DNA of 64,000 nucleotides from Eubacteriaceae bacterium (GCA_902362805.1 CABIXY010000007.1:100634-164633), one strand, 5' to 3'; counted from the stretch's first letter, positions 16,401 through 26,058 are shown. Numbers and translations: made by a program. Notes: a model not told the origin generated them from the sequence alone.

Positions 16401-17864
16401 TTAATACTCAATCGCTAATTCTTTCGCCCTGTCTTTGATGATTTCGTCAAAGACTTTTGCGGTCCGCTCGTCGATGTAGCTATACTCATCCTCTTCAATC
16501 ATCGACTTCACAGCATTGTCCAGTTTTTCATTGAGCGTAAGACCACCTTCGCTTTCCCATGCCAGATACTGCTTCCTGTTGAAGAACTTCGGATAGAACA
16601 CCTCGTTCCTAAAGTTCTTTGCCGTATGTTTTTGAGATACATAGGCACCGCCGTAGCCGACCTTATCGATCAAATCGATGGCAAGAGAATCTTCATCATA
16701 GTTGATTCCCTGCACAAATCTCTTTGCAAAGCTGATCTGTTCATCTACCAGTAGAATCATGGACAGATTGCCGATGGCCCCCACGCCTGTATATGCATTG
16801 TCGTGGACCAGATTTTCTCCGGAAAGTGCTGCGCACATGATGCTGTACATTGCCTCCGTACCCGCCTGTGCATCCACTTCAAGTGCATCTGTACAGCCTG
16901 AGGTTCCATAGACAGGCAGATCATAATATTTCGCCAGGTCCGCCATCACCGCATGGACCATGCCCAGCTCCGGTCCGCCGTAGACATTCATCGTCGTCAT
17001 CATATCCATGGCACCAAAGATATAACCGTAAATGAATGGAGCGCCTTTCTTAACCAGCTGATGCAGGACTAAACCTGCCAGGCACTCTGCGTTACTGCAT
17101 ACGATTGATCCCGATAATGTAACCGGAGAGGTTCCGCCTGACACACCGCCTGAAGCGTAGGTCGTTGGAATTCCATACTCGGCGCAGAGCATCAGCTTTT
17201 GGATTGCCTCCTCACTATTCATCAGAGGAGAAACTGGCTCGTTGTAGAGCATCAGTGTAGGATTGCGTTTCAGCTCCTCATAACCGCCTGCCATCTCCGC
17301 GCACATATCAATCAGAGCCATCAGGTTTCCTTTGTCTGTTGCCGTACAGAGATTCGGTTTGCTGCAGTACGTTCTCATGGTTTTCAGGGTAATCATATCG
17401 TGGAGATGCTGCGGAATGTCCTGGGCCAACCCCTGATTTGAGACATATGCAAAATTGTCAGCTTTGTCCACGACCTTTGCGATGTTTTCTACGTCTTTGA
17501 GCATCGTAGGCCGAACCTCTTTTGTATAGGGGTCCATATGGGTAGGAAGATCCGTACCTGTTCCAAAATACACGTTGTTTCTTTCAAGAAACAGGCTTCT
17601 CTTTCCCTGTGGATTTGCTATCACAATTCTGGAAGGTGCAGATTGAATGGCTGCTTTAACCATTCCTGCCGGTATTTTGACAACCTTAGAATCAAAATCT
17701 ACATAGGCGCCGCCTTCTGCCAGAATCTTCAGCGCTGTCTCTTCATAAATTTTCACGCCGGTTCGCTCTAACACCTCTAAACTTGCGTTGTGAAGCCGTG
17801 TCAGCTGTTCATAAGAACACATTTTGAAATCGTGGGTGAAATTACCAGTTTGGTTTACATACAT
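16401..17864 (-). CDS. MttB-superfamily corrinoid methyltransferase 1, without pyrrolysine
   Basis: The 487-residue protein belongs to the trimethylamine methyltransferase superfamily by its length and blocks such as YFGTGTDLPTHMDPYT, ATDKGNLMALIDMCAEMAGG and VYGTSGCTDALEVDAQAG. The frame contains no internal TAG, so it is a non-pyrrolysine member. Characterised relatives demethylate quaternary amines such as glycine betaine, proline betaine, carnitine or gamma-butyrobetaine. It should methylate the corrinoid protein encoded immediately downstream. The exact substrate cannot be read from sequence. Confidence 0.93.
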   Translation of the reverse strand: MYVNQTGNFTHDFKMCSYEQLTRLHNASLEVLERTGVKIYEETALKILAEGGAYVDFDSKVVKIPAGMVKAAIQSAPSRIVIANPQGKRSLFLERNNVYFGTGTDLPTHMDPYTKEVRPTMLKDVENIAKVVDKADNFAYVSNQGLAQDIPQHLHDMITLKTMRTYCSKPNLCTATDKGNLMALIDMCAEMAGGYEELKRNPTLMLYNEPVSPLMNSEEAIQKLMLCAEYGIPTTYASGGVSGGTSPVTLSGSIVCSNAECLAGLVLHQLVKKGAPFIYGYIFGAMDMMTTMNVYGGPELGMVHAVMADLAKYYDLPVYGTSGCTDALEVDAQAGTEAMYSIMCAALSGENLVHDNAYTGVGAIGNLSMILLVDEQISFAKRFVQGINYDEDSLAIDLIDKVGYGGAYVSQKHTAKNFRNEVFYPKFFNRKQYLAWESEGGLTLNEKLDNAVKSMIEEDEYSYIDERTAKVFDEIIKDRAKELAIEY

Positions 17865-17910
17865 ATTTCTAATCTCCTTTCGTGTGTTGATTTATACTTT
17901 TTATTTGTAG

Positions 17911-19362
17911 TTAAGCCGAATAGCGGGATTCATGTTCTTCTATGATGGCATCAAATTCTGCCTCTAATTCCTTCGTAAGGAAAGTTGGAACATCACCCTC
18001 TATGATCTCTTTTGCTTTTGCGGTAAGTTGATCGGGGATATTGGGGCAGCCATCTGCAGCCCAGGCAACGTTTCTTTTACGGTTCAGAAATTCTGGTAAA
18101 AAGAACTCTTTTCTGAACTTTCTGGCCGTCTCCTTTGTCTGAAGATAATTACCGCCGATGCCGATTTCCTTGATCAGATTGTAGCCGATGCTTTCCTCTG
18201 TGATCTCTATGCCCTGTACATAACGCTTCACAAAGGACAGCAATTCATTCGCGGCTAAAATAGATTGCAGACAACCCATCTGGCCAATGCCCATGTACCC
18301 GTTGTCATGAACAAAATTTTGTCTGCCATAGATAGCAGTCATCATGCTGTAGATCATCTCTGCGCCCATTTGGAAGTCGACTTGGTTTGCATCCGTAGCG
18401 CCGGAAATACCAAAAGTAGGTAATTTATAAAATCTGCCCATTTCGCCCACAAAGGAATTCATCAGCCCGTACTCTGGCCCGCCATACATGCATACCGTGG
18501 TCTTCATATCCATAATAGAGGCTTCTATGCCATACATAAATGGCGCACCCGGTGCTTTCAGCTGGTGAATCACCAGACCCATCAGGCACTCCGCACTGCC
18601 CACTGCCAAAGTTCCTGCCAGGGTCACAGGGCCAGTCGCGCCTGCTGTGATTCCGGCCGTATAAGTAACCGGGATGCCATACTCCGCACAGAGAAGCAGT
18701 TTCCCCAAAGATTCTTCAGAATGCTGCAAAGGGGAAATCGGTTCAGCGTAGTGAACAAAGGTCGGTTTGGCCTTCAGTTCCTCGTAACCTCCAGCTTGTG
18801 CTGCCGCCATATCGATGATTCCTTTCAGGCTATATGGGTCCGTTGCCAAGGTAAGAATCGGCTTGCTGCAGTATTTGCGCATTGCTTTATAATGATACAC
18901 ATCTGCTACCCTTGGATTTTTATCGTTAGCCAGGGCATAAGGCGCTGCCCAATCTATTGACTTGCAATGCTCGGCAATCTTAGCAGCGTTTTCACAGTCT
19001 TCCAGCTTGCCAGGTCTGATCTCGCCTGAGTATAAGTCGATAAACTCCGGCATATCTGTTCCAGTCCCAAAGGTCACTACATTCGGGGCAAGACAAAAGC
19101 TTTCTGTCCCATCGACGTTATAGATGGAATACTGTGACGGAGCACTCTTCAGTGCTTCATCAACCAAACACTCCGGTATCTTCACTAAATTTCCATCAAC
19201 CACAGCGCCAGCATCCTCAAGGAGCCTTTTGGCCTCCTCATGGAATACATGCATGCCGATTTCCGAGAGAATTTTGATTGAGGTTTTATGAATCATTTGT
19301 TTTTCCTCATCACTCCATCTCTCAAACCTGCCTATGGTTCCATCTGAATCAAACTTTATCAT
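17911..19362 (-). CDS. MttB-superfamily corrinoid methyltransferase 2, without pyrrolysine
   Basis: The 483-residue paralogue is collinear with the gene at 16401-17864 (TFGTGTDMPEFIDLYS, LATDPYSLKGIIDMAAAQAGG, FGISGATDANQVDFQMG) but clearly divergent, and also lacks an in-frame TAG. It is the first gene of the operon, behind AAAGGAGG and a strong promoter at 19441-19469. Two different methyltransferases with one corrinoid protein suggest either two substrates or two successive demethylations of one molecule. The second idea is inference. Confidence 0.93.
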   Translation of the reverse strand: MIKFDSDGTIGRFERWSDEEKQMIHKTSIKILSEIGMHVFHEEAKRLLEDAGAVVDGNLVKIPECLVDEALKSAPSQYSIYNVDGTESFCLAPNVVTFGTGTDMPEFIDLYSGEIRPGKLEDCENAAKIAEHCKSIDWAAPYALANDKNPRVADVYHYKAMRKYCSKPILTLATDPYSLKGIIDMAAAQAGGYEELKAKPTFVHYAEPISPLQHSEESLGKLLLCAEYGIPVTYTAGITAGATGPVTLAGTLAVGSAECLMGLVIHQLKAPGAPFMYGIEASIMDMKTTVCMYGGPEYGLMNSFVGEMGRFYKLPTFGISGATDANQVDFQMGAEMIYSMMTAIYGRQNFVHDNGYMGIGQMGCLQSILAANELLSFVKRYVQGIEITEESIGYNLIKEIGIGGNYLQTKETARKFRKEFFLPEFLNRKRNVAWAADGCPNIPDQLTAKAKEIIEGDVPTFLTKELEAEFDAIIEEHESRYSA

Positions 19363-19440
19363 CGTGTGCCTCCTTTATTTACTTAACCTTCAATTTTCAA
19401 TTCGACACTTTTTGAATTAACGAATCATAATGTTGAGAAT

Positions 19441-19469
19441 ATTCTACCACTTTCATCATGCGAAGTCAA
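19441..19469 (-). promoter_or_regulatory. Promoter of the methyltransferase operon
   Basis: On minus, TTGACT (19469-19464), a 17-bp spacer and TAGAAT (19446-19441). Between it and the gene lies GAATT-N10-GAATT-like dyad symmetry (about 19402-19421), a possible site for the ArsR-type or AraC-type regulator encoded next door. Confidence 0.7.
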
Positions 19470-19550
19470 CAAGATAACCAATTTGCTAAAATATTTTCAC
19501 AATTTCATTTTTAATTATCTTTTTAAGCTGACCGCTTTCATCTGCATAAA

Positions 19551-19597
19551 AAATAAGTGCAATTTTACTCTTTGCAGGCGTCAAATTGCACTTATTT
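19551..19597 (-). terminator. Terminator of the regulator operon
   Basis: A 15-bp perfect stem (AAATAAGTGCAATTT/AAATTGCACTTATTT) with a 17-nt loop and a T-rich tail on minus. It separates the two regulators from the methyltransferase genes. Confidence 0.85.
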
Positions 19598-19613
19598 TAT
19601 CCCATATTATTTT

Positions 19614-20738
19614 TTATGACTCTTTGAAATAACCAACTAGCTGTTGCCCCAACTGCGCTAAAGCCTCCTGGTTCACTTCGTAATAAACGTATTTTTTTAT
19701 TGCTTTGTTTGTCAATATGCCAGCAGCTTTCATCACTTTCAGATGGGTAGATACCGTGCTTGGAGCCATCCCCAGCATCCCCGCAAGATATTGGGTGGTT
19801 GCCGGTGCTCCCCACAGTATCTTTGCTATTTTCAGCCTGGTGTCATCACCGAGCGCCTTAAAGATTTTGCATAACTCTTTCCCCTGCTGCCCTACGTATT
19901 TTGAATCCATCAGGTTCAAGTTGTAGTAAATCACCAACGATTCGTCAAAGGTATCGATAAGTAATTCTTCTCCCGAAAAAGTAGATGGAAAAACATGAAC
20001 TTTTTTCACGTGATCCAGATCTATCATATAGGGAACATCCTTTTGAATATAGATCGTGCCTTTCGATACCTTGATGCTGCTATGCACATTGGCTATATAC
20101 TGCGTTACATCACCCAAAAGACTGCACTCATAGTTTGCCGAATCGATTGTTTTGTCCAGGCTGAGCTCTATCTCGTTCCAAACTGACTTGAAAACATCGT
20201 TCCAATAGATAGTCAGCAAATCCTGCAAATCGTCCTTCAGCTCTTTTATATTTCTAATAAATATTTTCACATCCTTCTGAGAGATATATTGTCCTATGGT
20301 CTTAATATCCTTTGATGACATCGTATCAGGGTCTTTAAGCCAGCGAGCCGCGTCACTGCGTTCATATCCCAAAGCCGGCATACCTAAGAAGATATTCAAG
20401 TATGTGACAAGATCGATTTTCTCATACTCTTTCATTGCCGCATCAAAAGTCAAATAGGTCTCTCCAGTTTCTTCGTAATGCATGGAGGAGATGTAGGTGG
20501 CGATGTCCATGATCAGGAGCCACCCTGCATAGCTTTCACCATACTTCCATAAACTGTACTTGACACTTGGAGCCAGGTCATTCAATTGATCTTCCAGGTT
20601 TTTCAAACTGTGAAGTTTTTCACTTTTTTCAGCATATAAGCTGTGCAGACTTGCTATCGTTTCTACAAGCTCTGATTTGTGAAAGACAACGGTTCGCACC
20701 CCGTCACAAAAACTGTTTTTTTTCTTAGCTGAAATCAT
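19614..20738 (-). CDS. ArsR-type transcriptional regulator with a long N-terminal domain
   Basis: The 374-residue protein has an ArsR-type winged helix at about residues 285-374 (CKIFKALGDDTRLKIAKIL, STVSTHLKVMKAAGIL, YYEVN). The first 280 residues are an all-alpha-looking domain without a recognised signature, probably the ligand-sensing part. Most ArsR proteins are about 100 residues, so this belongs to the long-domain class. It follows the PocR/AraC gene by 14 bp with a GGAGGAGG RBS. It is the likely regulator of the methyltransferase operon. Confidence 0.85.
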   Translation of the reverse strand: MISAKKKNSFCDGVRTVVFHKSELVETIASLHSLYAEKSEKLHSLKNLEDQLNDLAPSVKYSLWKYGESYAGWLLIMDIATYISSMHYEETGETYLTFDAAMKEYEKIDLVTYLNIFLGMPALGYERSDAARWLKDPDTMSSKDIKTIGQYISQKDVKIFIRNIKELKDDLQDLLTIYWNDVFKSVWNEIELSLDKTIDSANYECSLLGDVTQYIANVHSSIKVSKGTIYIQKDVPYMIDLDHVKKVHVFPSTFSGEELLIDTFDESLVIYYNLNLMDSKYVGQQGKELCKIFKALGDDTRLKIAKILWGAPATTQYLAGMLGMAPSTVSTHLKVMKAAGILTNKAIKKYVYYEVNQEALAQLGQQLVGYFKES

Positions 20739-20752
20739 AATAACCTCCTCCG

Positions 20753-21937
20753 TTAACGTTTATCCTTAAAAACTCGTCGATATTTGCCGGGCGTTTCACT
20801 ATAATGCTGCTTAAAAGCTCTGATATAGTAGCTCTGACTGGCAAATCCACAGCGTTTTGCCACCTGTTCCAATGACAAATCAGTCTTTTTCAACAGTTTC
20901 ACACTTTGATTCAATCGAATCATATTCAAGTATTGTGAAAAAGTCACGGATGTTTCTTTTTTGAACAGGGAAGACAGGTAAGAAGAATTGACATGAACCT
21001 GATCGGCTACCCCTTTTAGCTCAATATCTTTTGCGTAGTGTTCTTCCAAGTAATGTATTGCCTCCTGGATTACATTTGACGAACCTTTGTATGCTGGCAT
21101 TCTATCGTCATCATCTGTCATAAATACGATAATTTTCTTACATGCCTCTTGTACTCCCTCGACCGTCGCAGCATCTTCAAGTTCACCTAGCAGCGTTTCA
21201 TATCCTTCTGCAGAGAGGTAACTTGACGAGAAATGCTTTGATAAAGAGGCAAGATAGTCTGACAGATACACTTTGATCAAATTTAAATTTCCCCCGTTCG
21301 CTATATATGCGTGTTGGAAAATGATGTCCATGGCCGCGGCTGCACTATATAAATCTTTTCTTTGAAGGGACTGTAATAAGTGATCTACAGCCACATCATC
21401 TGAGGTCTGACTGTTTTCCATCAGTTTGTGAGAAAAAATACAATCACAAAACACTTCATAAATGCAGGAAACTTCCAAGGCAGTCCTTATTGGGTTTATT
21501 TCAATTACATCAAAGAGTTCATTGACATGATTTCTAAAATCCGGCAGATTCTTAAAAATATGTTTCAGGGCATTCTCTCGATTTTTTCCCATGATGATAG
21601 GTCCTGCAATCATGGTTCCCTTGAGAGCATTCTCTATCTTCACCGGATAAGCGATTTGGGTCAATCTGGATGCACACATGAAGACATAGGGTTCATTGAG
21701 ATTTTCCGCGGCTGCAACGGCGCGCTTCAGGTTCTCATCGCATTGACGGTTTCGAATATCATAGGTCATAAACATTGAGCAAATTCTAAGCTCTGGACGG
21801 CATTCCCATAAGATATTCAGATCATTATCATATAGCGTAACAGGAATATTTGCAGTATAAGCAAAGGCTTTCATTCCTCTTAAAAGTCTCTGTTCTCTCC
21901 TATCGTTGTGATTGCCTTCTTGTCTATTGTTGTTCAT
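20753..21937 (-). CDS. AraC-family regulator with PocR-type sensory domain
   Basis: The 394-residue protein has an N-terminal PocR-like ligand-binding domain at about residues 25-175 (with CSMFMTYDIRNRQCDENLKRAV and MCASRLTQIAYPV), a linker, and a C-terminal AraC HTH pair (residues about 290-390, ending QSYYIRAFKQHYSETPGKYRR). PocR domains bind small organic molecules and often control corrinoid- or diol-dependent catabolism. The start at 21937 follows AAAGAGACG; an in-frame ATG at 21973 has no RBS. It is co-transcribed with the ArsR-type gene. Confidence 0.88.
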   Translation of the reverse strand: MNNNRQEGNHNDRREQRLLRGMKAFAYTANIPVTLYDNDLNILWECRPELRICSMFMTYDIRNRQCDENLKRAVAAAENLNEPYVFMCASRLTQIAYPVKIENALKGTMIAGPIIMGKNRENALKHIFKNLPDFRNHVNELFDVIEINPIRTALEVSCIYEVFCDCIFSHKLMENSQTSDDVAVDHLLQSLQRKDLYSAAAAMDIIFQHAYIANGGNLNLIKVYLSDYLASLSKHFSSSYLSAEGYETLLGELEDAATVEGVQEACKKIIVFMTDDDDRMPAYKGSSNVIQEAIHYLEEHYAKDIELKGVADQVHVNSSYLSSLFKKETSVTFSQYLNMIRLNQSVKLLKKTDLSLEQVAKRCGFASQSYYIRAFKQHYSETPGKYRRVFKDKR

Positions 21938-22027
21938 GATCGTCTCTTTTTTAATGCGTCTGTGATTCGTCATCAGTCAAAATATCGAATATATTTTTAG
22001 TCTATCATAAAAATAGTGCTCCTGCAA

Positions 22028-22546
22028 TTACAAATCCTTCAGGTTAGTGATCCAGGCTTCGATTGCCTCTGCCAATATCTGCTGCTGCTGCAACACAGCC
22101 ATACCTGTTTCCGGTATCTCCGGCAGCCCTTCTTTTCTGTCGATGTTTTCTTTTATATATGACTTTAACGTTTTTATGTTGTCCTCAATGCTGGCCAGGC
22201 AGACTTTTTGCTCCTCCATCGACAGGCTGGTCAGATTGACGATGACAGCATTAAAGTCTAAAAATATACGGATCGGTTTTGCGGCGATTTCCAGCATCAG
22301 TCGCTGAAATTCTTTATCTCCGGCATCGGTCAACGAATAGACCGCTTTTTCTGCCATTTTTCCCTCTTTGATATCGCTTTTGATGTATCCCTTACCTTCC
22401 AGTTGAATCACCTTCTTATAAATCGATGGGGTGCTGATCTTCACCCATTTAGAAATATTGCGATATTCCACCAATTTTTGAATATCATAAGCGCTCAAAG
22501 CTTCTTTTTTCAATATTCCCAGTACAATCAAATCAATTGTCGCCAT
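22028..22546 (-). CDS. PadR-family transcriptional regulator
   Basis: The 172-residue protein has a PadR winged helix (IDLIVLGILKKEALSAYDIQKLVE, TPSIYKKVIQLEGKGYI, AVYSLTDAGDKEF) and a C-terminal helical dimerisation region with Vir-family length. It is divergent from a MATE exporter gene, with two identical-format palindromes between them. It is therefore probably the repressor of that exporter and of itself. AAAGGAGG precedes the ATG. Confidence 0.93.
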   Translation of the reverse strand: MATIDLIVLGILKKEALSAYDIQKLVEYRNISKWVKISTPSIYKKVIQLEGKGYIKSDIKEGKMAEKAVYSLTDAGDKEFQRLMLEIAAKPIRIFLDFNAVIVNLTSLSMEEQKVCLASIEDNIKTLKSYIKENIDRKEGLPEIPETGMAVLQQQQILAEAIEAWITNLKDL

Positions 22547-22565
22547 TATGACCTCCTTTTTTCTC

Positions 22566-22594
22566 TTGACAACTACTATAATTTATAGTAGTAT
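22566..22594 (+). promoter_or_regulatory. Promoter of the MATE exporter
   Basis: TTGACA (22566-22571), 17 bp, TAGTAT (22589-22594). The first PadR operator fills the spacer, so bound repressor would block RNA polymerase directly. Confidence 0.7.
22573..22591. promoter_or_regulatory. Putative PadR operator 1
   Basis: CTACTATAA-T-TTATAGTAG is a 19-bp perfect palindrome around a central T. It contains the half-sites TACTATA and TATAGTA separated by 3 nt. Confidence 0.7.
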
Positions 22595-22611
22595 ATGCCA
22601 CATGATTCTTT

Positions 22612-22628
22612 TACTATAAACTATAGTA
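22612..22628. promoter_or_regulatory. Putative PadR operator 2
   Basis: TACTATA-AAC-TATAGTA repeats the same half-sites with the same 3-nt spacing, centred 38 bp from operator 1. It lies downstream of the exporter promoter and could also control the divergent padR gene. Confidence 0.65.
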
Positions 22629-22669
22629 ATATAAATTACATCTATTGTCAACAGAAGGGAGTATTTCAT

Positions 22670-24073
22670 ATGAATGAACAAAAGAAGAAAATGGAGTTAT
22701 TGGGGAGCTCGCCCGTGCCAAAGGCTTTGCTGGCCATGGGGCTGCCAACCATGATCGGAATGCTTATCAACGCACTATATAATCTGGCAGACACTTACTT
22801 TGTGGGCGGGTTGGGTACCGATCAAATGGGAGCGGTCACGGTAGCCTTTCCCCTTGGGCAGGTTATCGTCGGTCTGGGCCTCTTATTTGGAAACGGCGCT
22901 GCCGCTTATCTTTCCAGGCTCCTTGGATGCGGAGATAAAGAGACTGCAGGCAAAGTAGCCAGCACCGCCCTGTACAGCAGTATCCTCGTCGGCGCAGTCG
23001 TCATCGCCTCCTCGATTATTTTTCTCAAACCAATTTTACGACAGATCGGCGCAATGGAAAGCGTCATGCCCTATGCGACTGTCTATACCAGCATCTATAT
23101 CACCTTTTCGATTTTCAACATATTCAACGTTGCCATGAATAACATCGTATCCAGCGAAGGTGCCGCTAAAACAGCTATGTGTGCATTAGTGGCAGGTGCG
23201 GTACTAAACGTGATATTAGATCCCATCTTTATCTACACATTACACCTTGGCGTTGCGGGTGCCGCTATCGCAACCGCTATATCACAAGTCGTTTCCACAC
23301 TGGTCTACTTCGCTTATATTTTACAAAAGAAAAGTGTTTTCAGCTTTCACATGAAAGAGTGCTGTTTTTCTAAAAGCATCATGTCTGAGATTTTAAAAAT
23401 TGGGATTCCCACACTGCTGTTCCAGCTTTTAACCAGCCTGTCTATCAGTATGATCAACGATGCAGCAAAAGAGTTCGGCGGTTCCGCCCTAGCTGCCATG
23501 GGACCAGTGACAAAGATCATGTCCATGGGAACTCTGATCGTCTTTGGATTTTTAAAAGGTTTCCAGCCCATTGCCGGATTCAGCTACGGTGCCAAAAAGT
23601 TTGATCGCTTGCAAGAGGCAATCAGGACCTCTATTTTATGGTCTACTTTATTTTGTCTGATTTTCGGACTCGCAGCTGTCGTATTCTCCCAGCAGATTAT
23701 CTCCCTGTTTACAAAAGGAGATCTGGAGATGATTAAGATCGGCGCGACCGCGCTGCGGGCAAACGGCCTCTCTTTCATTCTCTTTGGATTTTACACAGTA
23801 TATTCCTTCTTGTTTCTCGTCATGGGAAAGGCAAAAGAGGGCTGTATCCTCGGTGCTTTACGGCAGGGCATCTGTTTTGTACCAGTCATTCTAATCCTTC
23901 CCACCTATTGGGGACTGCATGGGATTCTCTATGCACAGCCCATCGCTGACGTACTCTCCGCTGTCATCACTATTTTCATGGCTGTACATCTTCACAAGGA
24001 ATTGGCTGCAGCAAAGGCAAATACACTGCATAAAGATCAAGCTCTCCGTTGCACTATGCCGCATATGAAATAA
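22670..24073 (+). CDS. MATE-family efflux transporter
   Basis: The 467-residue protein has about twelve membrane helices arranged as two six-helix bundles. Typical MATE sequences include PTMIGMLINALYNLADTYFVGGLG in helix 1 and GFLKGFQPIAGFSYGAK in helix 7, as in the NorM/DinF superfamily. It exports drugs or metabolites by Na+ or H+ antiport. The ATG at 22670 follows AGAAGGGAG; an in-frame ATG at 22595 lies inside the operator region and is rejected. Expression is probably repressed by the divergent PadR protein. Confidence 0.93.
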   Translation: MNEQKKKMELLGSSPVPKALLAMGLPTMIGMLINALYNLADTYFVGGLGTDQMGAVTVAFPLGQVIVGLGLLFGNGAAAYLSRLLGCGDKETAGKVASTALYSSILVGAVVIASSIIFLKPILRQIGAMESVMPYATVYTSIYITFSIFNIFNVAMNNIVSSEGAAKTAMCALVAGAVLNVILDPIFIYTLHLGVAGAAIATAISQVVSTLVYFAYILQKKSVFSFHMKECCFSKSIMSEILKIGIPTLLFQLLTSLSISMINDAAKEFGGSALAAMGPVTKIMSMGTLIVFGFLKGFQPIAGFSYGAKKFDRLQEAIRTSILWSTLFCLIFGLAAVVFSQQIISLFTKGDLEMIKIGATALRANGLSFILFGFYTVYSFLFLVMGKAKEGCILGALRQGICFVPVILILPTYWGLHGILYAQPIADVLSAVITIFMAVHLHKELAAAKANTLHKDQALRCTMPHMK

Positions 24074-24154
24074 GGGCAAGGTTTTACCCGTCAATTGGAC
24101 TTTTTTTCTCAATAGCAAGCAACATTAAGATTTAGCGAGACACGAACGCACTAA

Positions 24155-24194
24155 AAAAGGAGTTATTCAACCGAACTGGTATGAATAACTCCTT
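24155..24194. terminator. Terminator shared by ilvD (minus) and the MATE gene (plus)
   Basis: A 14-bp stem, AAAGGAGTTATTCA/TGAATAACTCCTTT, with a 12-nt loop. The T6 tail is on the minus strand, so it mainly ends the ilv operon. Between it and ilvD lie a smaller hairpin (AAATGCT/AGCATTT) and an imperfect GC-rich dyad at about 24240-24270, with no ORF. Confidence 0.8.
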
Positions 24195-24334
24195 TCAATT
24201 AGATTCTCTTAAAAACCTGGTTAGTCTTCGCGCCGTAGAGTGCCACGCACTAAAGTGCTGCACTCCTGACGGGGGACCTACCGATAATTCTCTTTTGCTC
24301 TCAAAATGCTTACAGCATTTGATAGCTCAGACAA

Positions 24335-26008
24335 TTAGGTTAGGTCTCCCATTACAGCGCCTTTGCTGGACGGTGCAACCATCTTGGAGTATCTGTATAG
24401 CCATCCGCTCTTCACGTTTGGCTCACGAGGTACGTAAGTCTTGCGTCTTTCGTCAAATTCTTCATCAGAGACCTTGGCATTGATCTTTGCTCCAGGAATG
24501 TCGATTTCGATGATATCCCCCTCCTGGATCAGACCGATGTTTCCGTCGCTGGCTGCTTCTGGGCAGACGTGTCCGATAGAGGCTCCACGGCTGGCACCGC
24601 TGAAACGTCCATCTGTGATCAGGGCGACGGTCTTGTCGAGCTGCATCCCTGCCAATGCGCTGGTCGGATTGAGCATCTCTCTCATGCCTGGACCACCCTT
24701 TGGACCTTCGTAACGAATGACTACGACGTCTCCATCCACAATCTTGCCTTTGTAGATGGCATCGATGGCATCCTCTTCGCAGTCAAAGACTCTGGCAGGA
24801 CCTGCGTGAGTGAGCATTTCCGGTGCAACAGCGCTTCTCTTTACAACGCAGCCCTCTTGAGCGATGTTCCCCCACATGATAGCAAGACCGCCTGTCTCAC
24901 TGTAAGGTGCATCTACGCTCTTGATGGCATTGTCATCCTTGATATACTTACCTTCGATATTTTCTCCCACGGTTCTGCCGTTGGCAGTCATCAGTGAAGT
25001 ATCAATCAGGCCTTTTTTGTTCAGTTCCGCAATGACTGCCTGCACACCGCCGGCGATGTTCAGATCATGCATGTGTGTACCGCCTGCTGGTGCCAGATGA
25101 CACAGGTTCGGTGTTTTTGCGCTCATCTCGTTGAACAACTCGAGATTTAATTCTACACCTGCTTCGTGGGCAATAGCTAACAGATGAAGTACGCTGTTTG
25201 ACGAACAGCCGAGAGCCATGTCACAGGCAAGAGCATTTCGAATGGATTTCTCATTGATAATATCTCTCGCTTTGATATCCTTTTCAATCAAGCCCATGAT
25301 CGCCATACCTGCATGCTTTGCCAGCATGATTCTACCGCTATGTACTGCCGGAATTGTTCCGTTACCTGGAAGTGCAATACCAATTGCCTCACAGAGGCAG
25401 TTCATGCTGTTAGCGGTATACATTCCTGAACAAGAACCACAGCCAGGGCAGGTGTTCTGCTCAAATTCTTCCAGTCCCGCATCATCAATCATGTCAGCCT
25501 TGCGGGCGCCAACTGCTTCAAACATCTTTGAGAGTGAAGTTTCAACGCCGTCTACAAGTCCGCTCATCATCGGTCCGCCAGAGCATACAACTGTAGGGAT
25601 GTTCAGTCTCACTGCTCCCATAACCATGCCTGGTACGATTTTGTCGCAGTTAGGAACGAGGACCAGTCCATCAAATTGATGAGCCATAGCCATGGTCTCC
25701 ACACTGTCCGCAATCAGTTCTCTGCTTGCCAGGGAATATTTCATGCCGATATGTCCCATTGCGATGCCATCACATACACCGATAGCTGGAACCATGATTG
25801 GTGTTCCGCCTGCCATTCTAACGCCAGCCTTGACAGCTTCAGTAATCTTATCCAGGTTGATATGACCCGGTACGATTTCACTATGTGCTGACACGACTCC
25901 GATCAGCGGTCTTTCTAATTCTTCCTTTGTGTAACCCATAGCATAAAAAAGGCTACGCATCGGAGCCTTTTCTATACCTTTGGTTACGTTATCACTTCGT
26001 TTTGACAT
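24335..26008 (-). CDS. ilvD: Dihydroxy-acid dehydratase
   Basis: The 557-residue Fe-S enzyme dehydrates dihydroxy-acids to the keto-acid precursors of valine and isoleucine. Cluster cysteines are visible in [10 protein letters not shown] and [17 protein letters not shown], and the C-terminal [14 protein letters not shown] block is present. The length is full. It is the last gene of ilvB-ilvN-ilvC-ilvD, 50 bp after ilvC. Confidence 0.97.
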   Translation of the reverse strand: MSKRSDNVTKGIEKAPMRSLFYAMGYTKEELERPLIGVVSAHSEIVPGHINLDKITEAVKAGVRMAGGTPIMVPAIGVCDGIAMGHIGMKYSLASRELIADSVETMAMAHQFDGLVLVPNCDKIVPGMVMGAVRLNIPTVVCSGGPMMSGLVDGVETSLSKMFEAVGARKADMIDDAGLEEFEQNTCPGCGSCSGMYTANSMNCLCEAIGIALPGNGTIPAVHSGRIMLAKHAGMAIMGLIEKDIKARDIINEKSIRNALACDMALGCSSNSVLHLLAIAHEAGVELNLELFNEMSAKTPNLCHLAPAGGTHMHDLNIAGGVQAVIAELNKKGLIDTSLMTANGRTVGENIEGKYIKDDNAIKSVDAPYSETGGLAIMWGNIAQEGCVVKRSAVAPEMLTHAGPARVFDCEEDAIDAIYKGKIVDGDVVVIRYEGPKGGPGMREMLNPTSALAGMQLDKTVALITDGRFSGASRGASIGHVCPEAASDGNIGLIQEGDIIEIDIPGAKINAKVSDEEFDERRKTYVPREPNVKSGWLYRYSKMVAPSSKGAVMGDLT

Positions 26009-26058
26009 AATAACATAAACCTCTTCTTATAACATAGGGAATATTGCTTTGCAATATA

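Noticed and set aside
16401..19362. Pyrrolysine-encoding in-frame TAG in the two MttB-family genes.
   Set aside because: Both frames run full length without an internal stop, so these are non-pyrrolysine members.
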